Origin: Stieleria maiorica
GTDB taxonomy: Bacteria > Planctomycetota > Planctomycetia > Pirellulales > Pirellulaceae
Direction of reading: 5' to 3'
Assembly (NCBI RefSeq): GCF_008035925.1
Contig: NZ_CP036264.1
Coordinates: forward strand, 5,981,896 to 6,045,895
Length of the DNA: 64,000 bases
Shown here: positions 29,030 through 38,319 of the stretch, piece by piece
How the letters are laid out: each line of letters opens with the position of its first letter
Numbering within the stretch: position 1 is the stretch's first letter
Notes under the pieces: model-generated
The model's input: only the letters and a program-made list of their open reading frames with translations
The model's database searches: none
What the model was told of the DNA's origin: nothing
Program-made: the position numbers and the translations under genes

Positions 29030-29642
29030 ATGTCCGTCGATGGACAGTCAGCGATTTGTTGAGAGCAAGTGACGCTACGGGACTTATGTTTCTCTCAAAA
29101 CCGTGAGCCTGTCTAGCGGTGCCTCTTGTCTGGACGAGCCTGCAGTAAGTCCGTGACATGGCGGCAAGTTTCTGCAGTGAGCTCAAGGCCATTCCCTGGG
29201 AGTAATCGCAAGTGAGACCGGACTCGCCACACTCTAATGCAAAACACTTCCATCTCATCGCGTCGAAATAGCAAATCGCGACCAGTTCGGCAGCCAACGT
29301 CAAGGAGAGATCGTTTGCGTGGTGTGACCTTATCATTTCCACCACCGTGTTGATTTCTGCCCTGTGCATCCATAGGTACGTAGAGTCGTCTCTCATCATG
29401 TCGTTCCGCTCAAACTCGCGGGCTGTACAAAACAGATCGACCATGGAGCCAAGCAGAAATGGGGCTTCATCGATCAGTTTGCCCAGCATCCTATTTGCGC
29501 CCGGATCGCCTCGGTCGGCATCCCTCCACAGCCGAGAGAACACCAGATTAGCCGGAGGAACTCCCAGCGTTTGCCCGCAACGCCATGAGGCGGCCTTGTC
29601 GCAGGTGGTCTGTCGGGTTTCAACAGCTTCAACCATGTCCAT
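29007..29642 (-). CDS. Uncharacterised protein, paralogue of the protein at 32940-33797
   Basis: 211 residues from ATG 29642 (an upstream frame to 29759 exists but is less plausible). The middle and C-terminal parts align by eye with the protein at 32940-33797: RLWRDADRGDPGANRMLGKL against KLCRRADAGDPEAIRRLDEL, then a shared LAAELVAICYFDAMRW / LMAEVVAISQLDAMRC segment and a shared tyrosine/arginine tail. No known domain was recognised; it looks all-helical and soluble. It overlaps the end of the hydrolase pseudogene by 23 bases. Function is unknown. Confidence 0.6.
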   Translation of the reverse strand: MDMVEAVETRQTTCDKAASWRCGQTLGVPPANLVFSRLWRDADRGDPGANRMLGKLIDEAPFLLGSMVDLFCTAREFERNDMMRDDSTYLWMHRAEINTVVEMIRSHHANDLSLTLAAELVAICYFDAMRWKCFALECGESGLTCDYSQGMALSSLQKLAAMSRTYCRLVQTRGTARQAHGFERNISPVASLALNKSLTVHRRTFNLAGRP

Positions 29643-30479
29643 TGATTTTGGATGCCCAAGGTTGGTTAGTAGTAGGTGGGTGGAACGTGGAATCCACGCT
29701 CGAATTGACACGATTCCACTGACAGCACCAAATTCGGCACCTGGTGACGGAACAAGCACGATGGAATCCGAACGATTCCGAGATCAGCCGGCACTGGCGA
29801 TTTCCGCGAGATCAGCCAGGGCGTCCGCGCTCGGGTGCCGGTTTCGCGGCGGGAATCCGAATCGGGATTCTCGCCCCAGGGCACGACGAATGACGCATCG
29901 ACCAAGCTTGACGGGCGAGCCGGATTTAAGAAATCCAGCTTCGGCGTAGCGAAACTTTTTCGCAATCAACCTTTTACGCTACGATAGGATCGGACGCTCG
30001 CGGCTGGTTACCGTTCCAATGCCTTTGCCCCAGGTTTTGGTCGGCCAGTCGCGGGCGTTCTTTGTGGCCACAACAGCGATCAGAGACGCAGCCGCCACAC
30101 GGTTACTCGTGCGTTTCAGCACTGCGGTGGATCTGACCACCGCGGCGAGCGAAATCGCCTACGTGCGTTCGGTCGATGCATCCGCCATCACGAAGAATGG
30201 AACTGGGGCCTTCACCTAAGGATGTGATCGTGACCGTTGCTGAGCAATTGGGCAATTAAATGCAGGTGCTCAAGTCACTGCATTTGGTTGACATTCGTGC
30301 GGGGCACTAAGCTTTGCGTGCCAGCCCCGATGGCACATCCGCTGAAGGAACCCAGTGATTCATAGCCCGTTGGGCTGTTGTCGCATCCAGTGGAGTCTGG
30401 TGCTACCTCCGCGGTAGCTTCAGCATGAATGGACTTGGGACAATGGAATCCGGATCCGCGTGTTGGTATTTCGCGTGAT
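29643..30479. other. Gene-free strip with a dispersed hairpin repeat
   Basis: No supported gene. Bases 30122-30190 (GCGGTGGATCTGACCACCGC ... GGTCGATGCATCCGCCATC) match the repeat stretch at about 16860-16930 over some 65 bases with several substitutions, and both end in a short open frame with similar residues (AVDLT..A...VDA.AI). The rest shows nothing recognisable. Confidence 0.6.
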
Positions 30480-30578
30480 ATGCCCGACGTCAACCGAATC
30501 CTTTCCGAAATCGAACACGGCGATCCGTCCGCCGCGGATCAGCTACTGCCGCTTGTTGATAACGAGTTGCGGAAGCTA
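30480..30578 (+). pseudogene. Truncated ECF sigma factor, N-terminal 33 codons only
   Basis: ATG 30480 opens MPDVNRILSEIEHGDPSAAD and LLPLVDNELRKL, the characteristic first helices of planctomycete ECF sigma factors. Homology ends abruptly at 30578, exactly where a 44-bp sequence repeated at 35716 begins. The reading frame then runs on to 30701 without sigma character. This looks like an insertion or recombination event that removed regions 2-4. Confidence 0.75.
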
Positions 30579-30622
30579 CTCGACAAACAAATGATGAAAA
30601 TTGTTTTTGCCACGGACTTGCA
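30579..30622 (+). repeat. 44-bp dispersed repeat, copy 1
   Basis: Begins CTCGACAAACAAATGATGAA and ends GACTTGCA. It matches 35716-35759 at 41 of 44 positions in the same orientation. Copy 1 abuts the truncated ECF sigma gene. The reverse strand reads NNFHHLF-like residues in one frame. It could be one end of a small mobile or non-autonomous element. Confidence 0.85.
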
Positions 30623-30858
30623 AATTGTCCAAGGGTTGGAGACGCGTCAAAGTGACGCCCCCACTCTTCGCCCTTGGTGCAAAACCAAGTTGTCATGCTA
30701 AGGGTTCGGTCAATTCCAATCGCGCCGAGAGCTCCATCAGCGTTTGATGAACCTCGTGAATCCTCGCGTCTTCTTCAAATGCCCGCTGGTCAAGTACGTT
30801 TTGGCGAGTCTTCGCATCCAGCGAGAAACGGTTTCTTTCCGTCTCGGCGTTGCGTTGC

Positions 30859-31350
30859 TCATTCCTCCAAAGTCGGCGTTGCGAGAAGAATCACATTGTT
30901 GTGTTTGGTGTTATGAATCGCGTAGACGAGCAAAGACTTTTTGTGGAGGCGCTTTAGGACTCGATCAATGCTGCGGAACTCCAGCGACCACTCTGCTAGG
31001 AATTCTTCTCCAATCGCGATTTCACGGCGGTTGGTTGCGTGGGCTTGCGCCCACAACGGAAATATCACGGGATACGCGGCCTTGTCCGATGGTGCTACAC
31101 AATCCTCACAGCCAACCGCCAACCAGTACCATGTCATTGGAATGCTCAGTAGAGATTCTCCCATATCACCAGGCCCAGGAAGTGGGGGAGGGAGATGCCA
31201 ATTTGACATCCTGAACGCCACGTAGTCGGGATTTTTCATGGCCCGGTTAGACTTCATATGAAACGGATTGGCCATGTAGGGGAATCGAATCTCATCCTTG
31301 GGATCAATCGGCTCGGAGACTTCTGGGCGGGCAAGTTCTGCAATATTCAT
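30859..31350 (-). CDS. Putative winged-helix DNA-binding protein
   Basis: 163 residues from ATG 31350 (an ATG at 31362 is also possible). The C-terminal half reads PLWAQAHATNRREIAIGEEF and LEFRSIDRVLKRLHKKSLLV, a helix-turn-helix/wing pattern. It follows the same plan as the protein at 40161-40613: a P-x-x-W-x-x-LA helix, a LW-x-x-A helix, an R-[ST]-x-x-RVL recognition helix, then L-V and a beta wing. Likely a replication or transcription control protein of a mobile element. It is isolated, with no operon partner nearby. Confidence 0.55.
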   Translation of the reverse strand: MNIAELARPEVSEPIDPKDEIRFPYMANPFHMKSNRAMKNPDYVAFRMSNWHLPPPLPGPGDMGESLLSIPMTWYWLAVGCEDCVAPSDKAAYPVIFPLWAQAHATNRREIAIGEEFLAEWSLEFRSIDRVLKRLHKKSLLVYAIHNTKHNNVILLATPTLEE

Positions 31351-31746
31351 GGAATCTCTCATCTAACGCGAAGGAACAACTGACTACTGGGTTGGATTCT
31401 ATCGCCGCTAAGAAGAGCACCAAATTTGCACGCCCTGTGCAGAAACGTTTGCTCCAACTCTCAGTCGAGCAGTGTTTCCAGCGACATGCGGAGCAAGGAA
31501 ACAACGCTGTGGATTTGACGGGATCGATGGCGCCGAATCAAGGTCGAGAAACCCCTCACGGCATTGCCCAAGATCCCGCAGGGAAAACGCGGATCATGAG
31601 AGTGCGTTTCGAGCGTCGCTCACCCTGCGCTCAGCGAAGTCGGCAATTCAAATAGGACACCAACGCGCGGACGGACTCGCAGCTATTTCGTGAATTTGGC
31701 GTTGCGAGGTCTACTGGCATTGAACACATCCAACACTCAGTCGCTC
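31351..31746. other. Intergenic stretch, no feature recognised
   Basis: Short frames on both strands (for example 31392-31655 plus) have no motifs and unconvincing composition. No repeats or hairpins of note were seen. Confidence 0.5.
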
Positions 31747-32130
31747 ATGGGAGCAGCCATAATGCACGTCAGCAACTCGTACATCGTCAGCATGTCCCAC
31801 GTCGAAGGCCAGTTCAACGGATACATCGGCGGAAAGGACTATCGCCTCGGCGATGGATCCGTCTGGAGGATCATCACGCCGATTTATGCCATACGGAAGA
31901 AGCTGTGCCCTCAAGCTACAGTAATTCGCAGGGGCCACCGACACTTCATGTTCGTGCGAGGCATGGAGCGCGACGTCGAAGTTGAAGCCGTTTGTCTGCC
32001 TCGCTGTATCCTTGAAACACCGCTGAAACGTCCCGAAAAGCAAGAACTACAGGAGCAGTTCGCCATCCCTCACCTGACCCAACGGGCGTTGGCAGGGTGG
32101 AAGGAGTGTGTGGCACAACAGGATGGTTAG
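31747..32130 (+). CDS. Uncharacterised small protein
   Basis: 127 residues from ATG 31747; the track to 31690 gives a longer but weaker start. The sequence (GQFNGYIGGKDYRLGDGSVW, then VIRRGHRHFMFVRGMERDVE) has a mixed beta-like character with many charged residues. No family was recognised. An opposing 110-codon frame exists, so this call is tentative. Confidence 0.4.
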   Translation: MGAAIMHVSNSYIVSMSHVEGQFNGYIGGKDYRLGDGSVWRIITPIYAIRKKLCPQATVIRRGHRHFMFVRGMERDVEVEAVCLPRCILETPLKRPEKQELQEQFAIPHLTQRALAGWKECVAQQDG

Positions 32131-32415
32131 AGACTGTCGCTTGCTCATTCCCATCGCTTACATTTGGCTGTCGGTCGCTCTGCAGATCTGCGGGGCTGGG
32201 CCGTAGCCTCCTCGGAAGCTCCGTCCTGTTCTCAGCGGGCTCAGTCCTGCACCTTCCAGTTTTTGCAACGGGAATGGAAAATCAAAATGCAACATTTATC
32301 AGCGTCACTGTCGCGGCGCGGAAAAGTCTGAATACAGGACAAGCAGCCAGCGACACCACCTTCTTCCCGAAATCGTGTTGGAGACGAAGGAAACCTTGCT
32401 TCCGAATTTGATCGA

Positions 32416-32901
32416 TCACCGCGGTTTAACACAGCATACCTGCCCCGGCTCAGGCATCGTCGCTGCTGCTCTTTCAACTAATTTGGCAAGGGTCTCAGCC
32501 CGCACGGCAGCTACCGCCTGTGCATGGTGGGCGACGAATCTGAGCATTGCCGGAATCTGCCTGGCAATAGCGAATCGTATCGCAATTGGTACGATCTCAT
32601 CGCAGATCCACACCGTGTAGAACGTCTCACCATGCTCGTCAGAGACCTCGACATGTAGGCATCCGCCCGAGTGGTTGTTAATCCGGCCAAACCTCAGGCA
32701 CACGCGGTCCGAGGGATCGTCGCGAAAATAGGCGGCACGCTCGTCCACGTCGCACACACAGCTGCTGTGACGGCTCCCCGGCAGCGTCGCGAGGAATTCC
32801 TCGGCGACACCAACGGCGTCATTCATCGCCGCAAGATGGTTTTGGGATTCTGCGTTTGGAGAATGCATGGGTGGGCCCGCGGGTTGAGGCGAAGTGGTCA
32901 T
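32416..32901 (-). CDS. Uncharacterised protein, third gene of a three-gene operon
   Basis: 161 residues. It contains FRDDPSDRVCLRFGRINNHS and a predicted beta segment (CLHVEVSDEHGETFYTVWIC), then an alanine-rich helical tail. Its ATG lies 38 bases after the stop of the gene at 32940, in the same direction, so the two are probably co-transcribed. No known domain was recognised. Confidence 0.55.
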   Translation of the reverse strand: MTTSPQPAGPPMHSPNAESQNHLAAMNDAVGVAEEFLATLPGSRHSSCVCDVDERAAYFRDDPSDRVCLRFGRINNHSGGCLHVEVSDEHGETFYTVWICDEIVPIAIRFAIARQIPAMLRFVAHHAQAVAAVRAETLAKLVERAAATMPEPGQVCCVKPR

Positions 32902-32939
32902 GATGGGGTTGGGTTCGGTTCGGGGTGACGGAAGACTGA

Positions 32940-33797
32940 CTATTTGGTTTTGCGCGAGTAGGAAATGACGCGTCTGCTTCTGCTTTGCCGGACGAGACGT
33001 TGGTACGTCTGCTGAATGCCGACGAACCGTCGCACCGATCGGTCGGCAAGTTTTTGGATGTGATCCGCGTCGGATTTGTTTTCATGCCCGTTGAGGACCA
33101 GCATCACGCAGCGCATCGCGTCCAGTTGGCTGATCGCTACGACCTCTGCCATCAGGCCCAGGATGGGATCTTCGACGTGCTCCGCCTTGATCTTGTCTTC
33201 GATCCCCTGGAGTCTGGCCATCATCGCTTTGGTAAATACGATGCTGTCGCTTGAAATCCCGCTCAGCACCGCCTGCTTGGCAAACCGAATCAGGTCCGCC
33301 GTCGATTCGAGAATCTCGGGCGCTTGCTCGATCAGCTCATCGAGCCGCCGTATGGCCTCTGGGTCTCCCGCGTCGGCCCGCCTGCAGAGCTTGCCGAATG
33401 CGTATTTGGCGGGAAGGACCTTCAGGGCTTCGTCGATTCGTTCCCAGTCAGGCTTGGTTGCGACGGGCTGCGTTGCTTGGCCCGGTGCGTCTGGCTTCGA
33501 CATCGAGGACGGTTCCTTAAAACGGGTATCGGCGAGTCGGAGGAACACGAAAAAGCGATTCATCAGCGCTTCAAGCAGCTTCATGGTCTGCTCGATCTCG
33601 CGGCACTCACTGCGGATCGCGTTCATTTCCATGCGGAGCACCCTTGTGATCGCCTTTTGCAACTCGGATTTCCGGTAGATGAAGCGTACGAACGGGTTCT
33701 TGTAGCTCCCCAGGTGACGCTGCACGACCTGTCCCTGTTGGCGTGAAGTTTCCGTCACAAACGAGTTGACGCCGATTCGGCGGAGGTTGATGGACAT
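32940..33797 (-). CDS. Uncharacterised helical protein, paralogue of 29007-29642
   Basis: 285 residues from ATG 33797, which has a good upstream GGAGAA; the longer frame to 33884 would overlap the preceding gene. The basic N-terminus reads MSINLRRIGVNSFVTETSRQ. The central region (KLCRRADAGDPEAIRRLDEL) and the LMAEVVAISQLDAMRC segment are shared with the protein at 29007-29642. It starts 19 bases after the gene at 33817. Predicted soluble and all-helical. Function is unknown. Confidence 0.65.
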   Translation of the reverse strand: MSINLRRIGVNSFVTETSRQQGQVVQRHLGSYKNPFVRFIYRKSELQKAITRVLRMEMNAIRSECREIEQTMKLLEALMNRFFVFLRLADTRFKEPSSMSKPDAPGQATQPVATKPDWERIDEALKVLPAKYAFGKLCRRADAGDPEAIRRLDELIEQAPEILESTADLIRFAKQAVLSGISSDSIVFTKAMMARLQGIEDKIKAEHVEDPILGLMAEVVAISQLDAMRCVMLVLNGHENKSDADHIQKLADRSVRRFVGIQQTYQRLVRQSRSRRVISYSRKTK

Positions 33798-33816
33798 TCG
33801 AGTTCTCCGTTGATGG

Positions 33817-34605
33817 CTAGGCAGCGATTTTGCAATCAAGGATCTTCCGGGCAACTTCGGTCGGCGTACGGCGCCAGTGGTCAACCAGGGCGTCTGTAAC
33901 GTGATCTAGGACGCTTTCGGCGTAGGGACAGGTTTTCGGCTCCCGGTCGAGTAGCTGCTGGTAGAAGGGCAACAGCTTCGGGTCGTAGAACTCGGCAGCC
34001 GGTTCGCGGGATGCCATCGTCAGTTCAATTTGCTCCCGCTGTCGGCCTTCTGGGGTTTCCAAGTCGTGTTCGGCTCCGCAACCGATAAAAGGCAGGTGCA
34101 AGAGCCAGTGTTCGGCGACCAGCGGCCCGCCGAAGTACGCGTGCCAGTACAGTTCGCGACGGACGGTGTCGTCGCAGTGGCCCGCCGCATGAATGATCTT
34201 GCCGTCGATCGCCCGGACCGCGTGCAGGCGATCGCTGACATCGAAGAAGATGCTGCAGTAGTCGTGGGCGACCTGAACCGGGACACACGTTGCCTCGGCG
34301 GCAACCGTGATGTCGCGAAAGGCAAGCACGCGCGATTCCAGGGTCAGGCGTTTTAGCCGATCGTTGAAAATCGTCAGCAGTGGCCCGATCGAGAACTGTC
34401 GAGTGCCATCCAACGAAGTGATCCACTCGTCGCCGTGCTGAAAAAACTCAGCCAAGTCCCAGCACGTTGCGTCTGGCAGCGATGCCGCGTCAGAGATCGG
34501 CACGAAACTCATGGCAAGCCGCCACCGCCAATCCGGATCTCGTAGCCCGTTCCTTGATGCAGCGGGCGCCTCGTTGGGCTGAATCTTGCGTGTGTTGTTC
34601 GGCAT
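33817..34605 (-). CDS. Uncharacterised protein, first gene of a three-gene operon
   Basis: 262 residues from ATG 34605. Features seen: RDPDWRWRLAMSF near the N-terminus, a region with AGHCDDTVRRELYWHAYFGG, and ILDCKIAA at the end. No catalytic motif or membrane span was recognised. It leads a same-strand run of three genes with gaps of 19 and 38 bases. This set sits in a decayed accessory strip and may be mobile-element cargo. Confidence 0.6.
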   Translation of the reverse strand: MPNNTRKIQPNEAPAASRNGLRDPDWRWRLAMSFVPISDAASLPDATCWDLAEFFQHGDEWITSLDGTRQFSIGPLLTIFNDRLKRLTLESRVLAFRDITVAAEATCVPVQVAHDYCSIFFDVSDRLHAVRAIDGKIIHAAGHCDDTVRRELYWHAYFGGPLVAEHWLLHLPFIGCGAEHDLETPEGRQREQIELTMASREPAAEFYDPKLLPFYQQLLDREPKTCPYAESVLDHVTDALVDHWRRTPTEVARKILDCKIAA

Positions 34606-36138
34606 TTAATCTTCAACTTCAGTCGGGACGCGAATGAACATTTCAAACCTTTGGTACACAACATTTTTGATTTCGCCAAATTTGAGTTTTCGCGACAGAT
34701 TGTTGGATTGGAGCCAATGCCGCTTGAAAGCCATTGGTTCTTGTGACGAGTTGGCAAATCTTCGAGTTTGTGATTGACTTCGCTCGCAATTGGAATTGTG
34801 TTGTTTTCGATCGCGCCAAACGGGGAGGTCATTTGCGTCTACACAGCGATACGTTTTTCAGTTGTGTGGCGTGTAAAGTGCGTTCATGCTGCAGGGACGT
34901 GCAACTGTTCGTCTCCATGTCGCGGGGAGAGGGAAGCTTGGCCGGCAGGCTCTGGTTCAGTGCGAGGACACGTCTTGTTCAAGGCAGCAAGGGGGGCGTG
35001 TCACAGTGATACGGAAATGCAGCCGAAGAGAAGCCTTCGATCACGACGATCGATCTGCGAAGACTGACCCTGCGTAGATTCCTTTACAGTCGAACTTATT
35101 GACCATACGATCGAAGGTTCGACCACCCGTCACGAGGCCAAAATCTGGTTGGTGGCGTGCTTGGAAGTCCACGAGCAAATTCCCATGGCGTGCGTCACCA
35201 GCGGAACGAGCGATGACGAGTCGGACGATGCCGTCGCGTTAACTGTGCAGTGCCTACGAAATGGCATCGCTTCGCACGAGTACGTCAACGTTCTGGTCAG
35301 CCTCCAGCGAATGTTCGACGACCACTATGAGAATTCGAAAGGATTGGCATGAGCCATTGTTGGGCAACAGTTCACCATGTCTGCGTGAGTTCAACCGTGA
35401 GCCGATCGCCACAATCGAAACCAGTTCCTTCGCATGTTGACTTTTGATGGTGCCGGAATGGGCAAGATCCGAACGATCATAGGAAGGGCAGCATATTTGC
35501 CGCAGAGCAGAGTCTCTGCCGACGAGCTGCTCCATCATCACGTTCACACGGCGTTCGGCCAGCGAGTTTCGCAGTCGAATTGAAGGGGTTCCAGTCCGGA
35601 AGCTTGCAGAGGTTGTCAACGTCTAACTTTGAATCCCGTGCTTGGCAAAGCGAACCGACCAGAAGACGACGTCGTGTGTTGCGAGATCTTGATCCGTAGA
35701 GACCACCCAAACAGCCTCGACAAACAAATGATGAAAATTGTTTTCGCCACAGATTTGCATAACGGCAAATGATCGGCAGCAGGCTACGCGAACACGACGA
35801 CGCATAGATTGAAGAGTTCATGGGTTCGCGTAGTGCCTTCCGGCGGTCTTACAGCGGTAGAATGGGAAGGAAGCCGATCTTGATCATCACGGGAAGGAGG
35901 CTCGTACGAGCCCAATTTGGTTGCTTAAGGTGAGGCAAATCGATCACCGCTATCGACTCGCGGGCGTGCATGTCGGGCACGGGGCACAATGAATGCGACT
36001 ATTTCCGGAGGAGGGAGGGCTTGCGAAGGCTGCTGTATCATGTGCCAGAGCAGATCAATTTAGCGAGAAGGAACCAGCATCTGTGGACCGCTTCAGACGC
36101 TTCGGTCCGCTTCCCCAATCGATTGTATTCGATCAGCA
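34606..36138. other. Long gene-poor strip with one possible gene remnant
   Basis: About 1.5 kb. The only coding-like stretch is 35078-35352 plus (ending HEYVNVLVSLQRMFDDHYEN, stop 35350-35352), which lacks a good start and may be the 3' end of a lost gene. The 44-bp repeat copy 2 is at 35716. No tRNA fragment matching the tRNA-Val 3' end was found here, although a left attachment site would be expected somewhere in this direction. Confidence 0.5.
35716..35759 (+). repeat. 44-bp dispersed repeat, copy 2
   Basis: Same orientation as copy 1 (30579-30622), with 3 mismatches. The two copies bracket about 5.1 kb holding the winged-helix gene, the small protein at 31747 and the three-gene operon. 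Confidence 0.85.
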
Positions 36139-36870
36139 ATGAACGCAAGAAAACTTGAATATTTGGCGGACGCTGTTTGCGATTATATCAGTGTATGTGA
36201 ACAGATGATCGTAGATCGATCGAGGAGAATTGCGGCACGCGAAGATTGGCTCAAACGCCAAGTTGCAGAAGCAGAGTTGAACCAGCCCGTTCGCGTTTCA
36301 AACAGTGGGCCAGAGCCAAGCTTTCCAGCGTTGCCAACTGAGGTGCAGGATTGGCTGAATGAGGTTCACGCAGAGAGGGCTGAGAACATCATGCTCCGCG
36401 TGCACGACGCGATGTATCGAGGCACGTTGGTCGAGGGAATTGGATTAGTAGAGTCGACGAGGAAGATTGTCCAAGTCGACAAAGAGCTTGTTGACCTGTT
36501 CCGGGAATACGTGGATCTTCTAATCGACTATCGAGATCGGATATGGAGCGAGTTGGAGAATCGCGATGGTGAGAAAACGCATGATCCACCCAGGCAAAAG
36601 AAAGAGAGCAGCAACAGTCCGAAATCGGCCGCCGAACTTCGCATTGAACGGGATAACGCACTGCTGAATTATTTTCTGAAAGAAAAGGATGAACAACCAA
36701 CCAATGGGGAACTCAAGGACTGGTTGGCGAACATCGGCGGCGATAAGGGTTGGGAGTTGCTGGATTCCGAAACTGGTATTGCAGGAGCACTTAGAAGGGC
36801 ATGGGCGAGGCAGAATCCAGAGAGTCCGAAGTGGCCCTTTGATCGACGAGGCAGACCAAAAAAGAAATAA
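36139..36870 (+). CDS. Uncharacterised protein of the integrative element
   Basis: 243 residues. Helical and charged; the central part (DKELVDLFREYVDLLIDYRD) may be coiled. The tail ends WPFDRRGRPKKK, a basic nucleic-acid-binding-like end. No known domain. It is the first gene of the plus-strand set leading to the integrase. Confidence 0.6.
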   Translation: MNARKLEYLADAVCDYISVCEQMIVDRSRRIAAREDWLKRQVAEAELNQPVRVSNSGPEPSFPALPTEVQDWLNEVHAERAENIMLRVHDAMYRGTLVEGIGLVESTRKIVQVDKELVDLFREYVDLLIDYRDRIWSELENRDGEKTHDPPRQKKESSNSPKSAAELRIERDNALLNYFLKEKDEQPTNGELKDWLANIGGDKGWELLDSETGIAGALRRAWARQNPESPKWPFDRRGRPKKK

Positions 36871-36962
36871 CGAAACAACGAAATCTGGCTGTCGATTCCA
36901 TTGATTTCGACGACCAGTCAAACTCCACACCGTTGCTTCACCCCTAGGTGCGGAGAAAATGA

Positions 36963-37151
36963 ATGAAAACGATAGATACGGTGCCTTCGCCCGAGAGAAT
37001 CGCGAAGGAAATCAATCACTCGCGGCGGGAGCGAGATCTGCTGCGGCGGCTATATCGCCTAAGCGTTGATGTGCGGGAACTACGGAATGCAATCCCGAAC
37101 GACGGAACATCTAGCGAAGGCGGTAATTCAAGACCGGAGGGTAATCAATGA
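36963..37151 (+). CDS. Small charged protein translationally coupled to the Xis-like gene
   Basis: 62 residues. A GGAG precedes ATG 36963. The sequence (RIAKEINHSRRERDLLRRLY) is a basic amphipathic helix. Its stop overlaps the next start as ATGA (37148-37151), which supports translation of both. Function is unknown; it may be an accessory to the excisionase-like protein. Confidence 0.6.
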   Translation: MKTIDTVPSPERIAKEINHSRRERDLLRRLYRLSVDVRELRNAIPNDGTSSEGGNSRPEGNQ

Positions 37152-37390
37152 CGCCCTACGAGTTGGAAACGATTGCCGACGCCATAGCCGATCGAGTCGC
37201 GGATCGCCTTGCAAATCGTCGTCGACTGCTTACTCGCCACGAATTGGCGCAGGTAATCAATGTCAGCCTGCCGAAGTTGGACACTATGTTGCGAGACAAT
37301 GAACTGCCGGTGATCCGAGTCGGGCGCAAGGTGCTGTTCGATCCGCACTCTGTGATTCAACATCTGGCGGCCAAGTCAAAAGGTGCGTGA
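37148..37390 (+). CDS. Excisionase-like helix-turn-helix protein (HTH_17/MerR-like)
   Basis: 80 residues preceded by a strong GGAGGG. The core (LLTRHELAQVINVSLPKLDT ... LPVIRVGRKVLFDP) is the winged-HTH pattern of the Xis/AlpA-like HTH_17 family, which bends DNA at attachment sites or controls element genes. Its position in a recombinase-bearing element fits an excision or regulatory role. The four-base overlap with the upstream small gene suggests coupling. Confidence 0.8.
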   Translation: MTPYELETIADAIADRVADRLANRRRLLTRHELAQVINVSLPKLDTMLRDNELPVIRVGRKVLFDPHSVIQHLAAKSKGA

Positions 37391-37611
37391 CGAGATGCGG
37401 CTTTTGTCATGGTTGCGAGCCCGCCCACCACCAATTCCAAACGGTCACACTCGGATGCCTCAGTATTGCGATACGAGCTGGCGTACGTCCCTGGGCTTAC
37501 CCCCACAAAAGAACAGAAATTCCACCGGACCCTGCGTTCGCGGAAATTGACAACAACGAAATAAAATAGGCCGGTGATGCCACTAACATCTACCGGCCGA
37601 GGAAGCTATCC

Positions 37612-38319
37612 ATGTCTGAGTATAACAAACCGAAACGGCCGACGAAAAAAAAAGCAAAAAAAACACCGAAGCAGGAACGCAAAGAACTGTTTCCGGATAT
37701 TGCTGACAATGCGGCGCCGAATCCGACGCCAGCCACCGGGGCCGAACCGAAGAACGAATCCCAGCCGGACCCGTTTGATCCGGTCTCGTTGCGAATCGAC
37801 CCTAGCACTGCCGCTGGTGCGATCGGCGTGAAGCGCAAAATCGTGACGATGAATTGCTGCAAGCCCGACAAAATGGAATTCTGTCGAGTTCATCCTGATA
37901 CGGCCTTCCGACTGGAGACGGCCATCATCGAGGACAAAAAGAATCGCGAGTCCTACTTGGTCGTAAGGGAGTTGTGGCCGGAACTGCCGGACTTCATCCA
38001 ATTGGTCCGGCTGTGCCTGGCCGTTAATCGTCACGGGTCACCGTTTTTATGGCCAGCGAAACTGCCAGATCCCGACGGTAAGACACTCGCGTGGCACACC
38101 TCGATGCTCGAAGCGCAAGAGCTTGCGGTTAATAGTTGGGTCCGATGCCAAGCCGATATGCAGGCGGGCAGCTATGCCGTGTACGAGGCGACCGGAAACC
38201 TACCGGATCCACAATGGCCGGATCTGGACTTCAGGCAGTGCCTGGAGCTTGTGTTCAAGTCAAGGTTCATTCGTTCGCTAGACCACCCCTTTCTGCTGGA
38301 ATTGTTTGGACAGGTGTGA
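37612..38319 (+). CDS. Uncharacterised protein coupled to the DNA polymerase gene
   Basis: 235 residues from ATG 37612, with GAGGAAG upstream. A lysine-rich N-terminal tail (PKRPTKKKAKKTPKQERKE) is followed by a compact domain ending LDHPFLLELFGQV. No family was recognised. The stop overlaps the polymerase GTG as GTGA (38316-38319), so the two proteins are probably made together. A role as a polymerase partner, for example in priming or loading, is speculation from position only. Confidence 0.65.
   Translation: MSEYNKPKRPTKKKAKKTPKQERKELFPDIADNAAPNPTPATGAEPKNESQPDPFDPVSLRIDPSTAAGAIGVKRKIVTMNCCKPDKMEFCRVHPDTAFRLETAIIEDKKNRESYLVVRELWPELPDFIQLVRLCLAVNRHGSPFLWPAKLPDPDGKTLAWHTSMLEAQELAVNSWVRCQADMQAGSYAVYEATGNLPDPQWPDLDFRQCLELVFKSRFIRSLDHPFLLELFGQV

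Noticed and set aside
27595..36138. Left attachment copy of the tRNA-Val 3' end
   Set aside because: I looked for the TTCGAATCCAGTATCGCCCA sequence and its complement by eye and found no match, so no left border is claimed.
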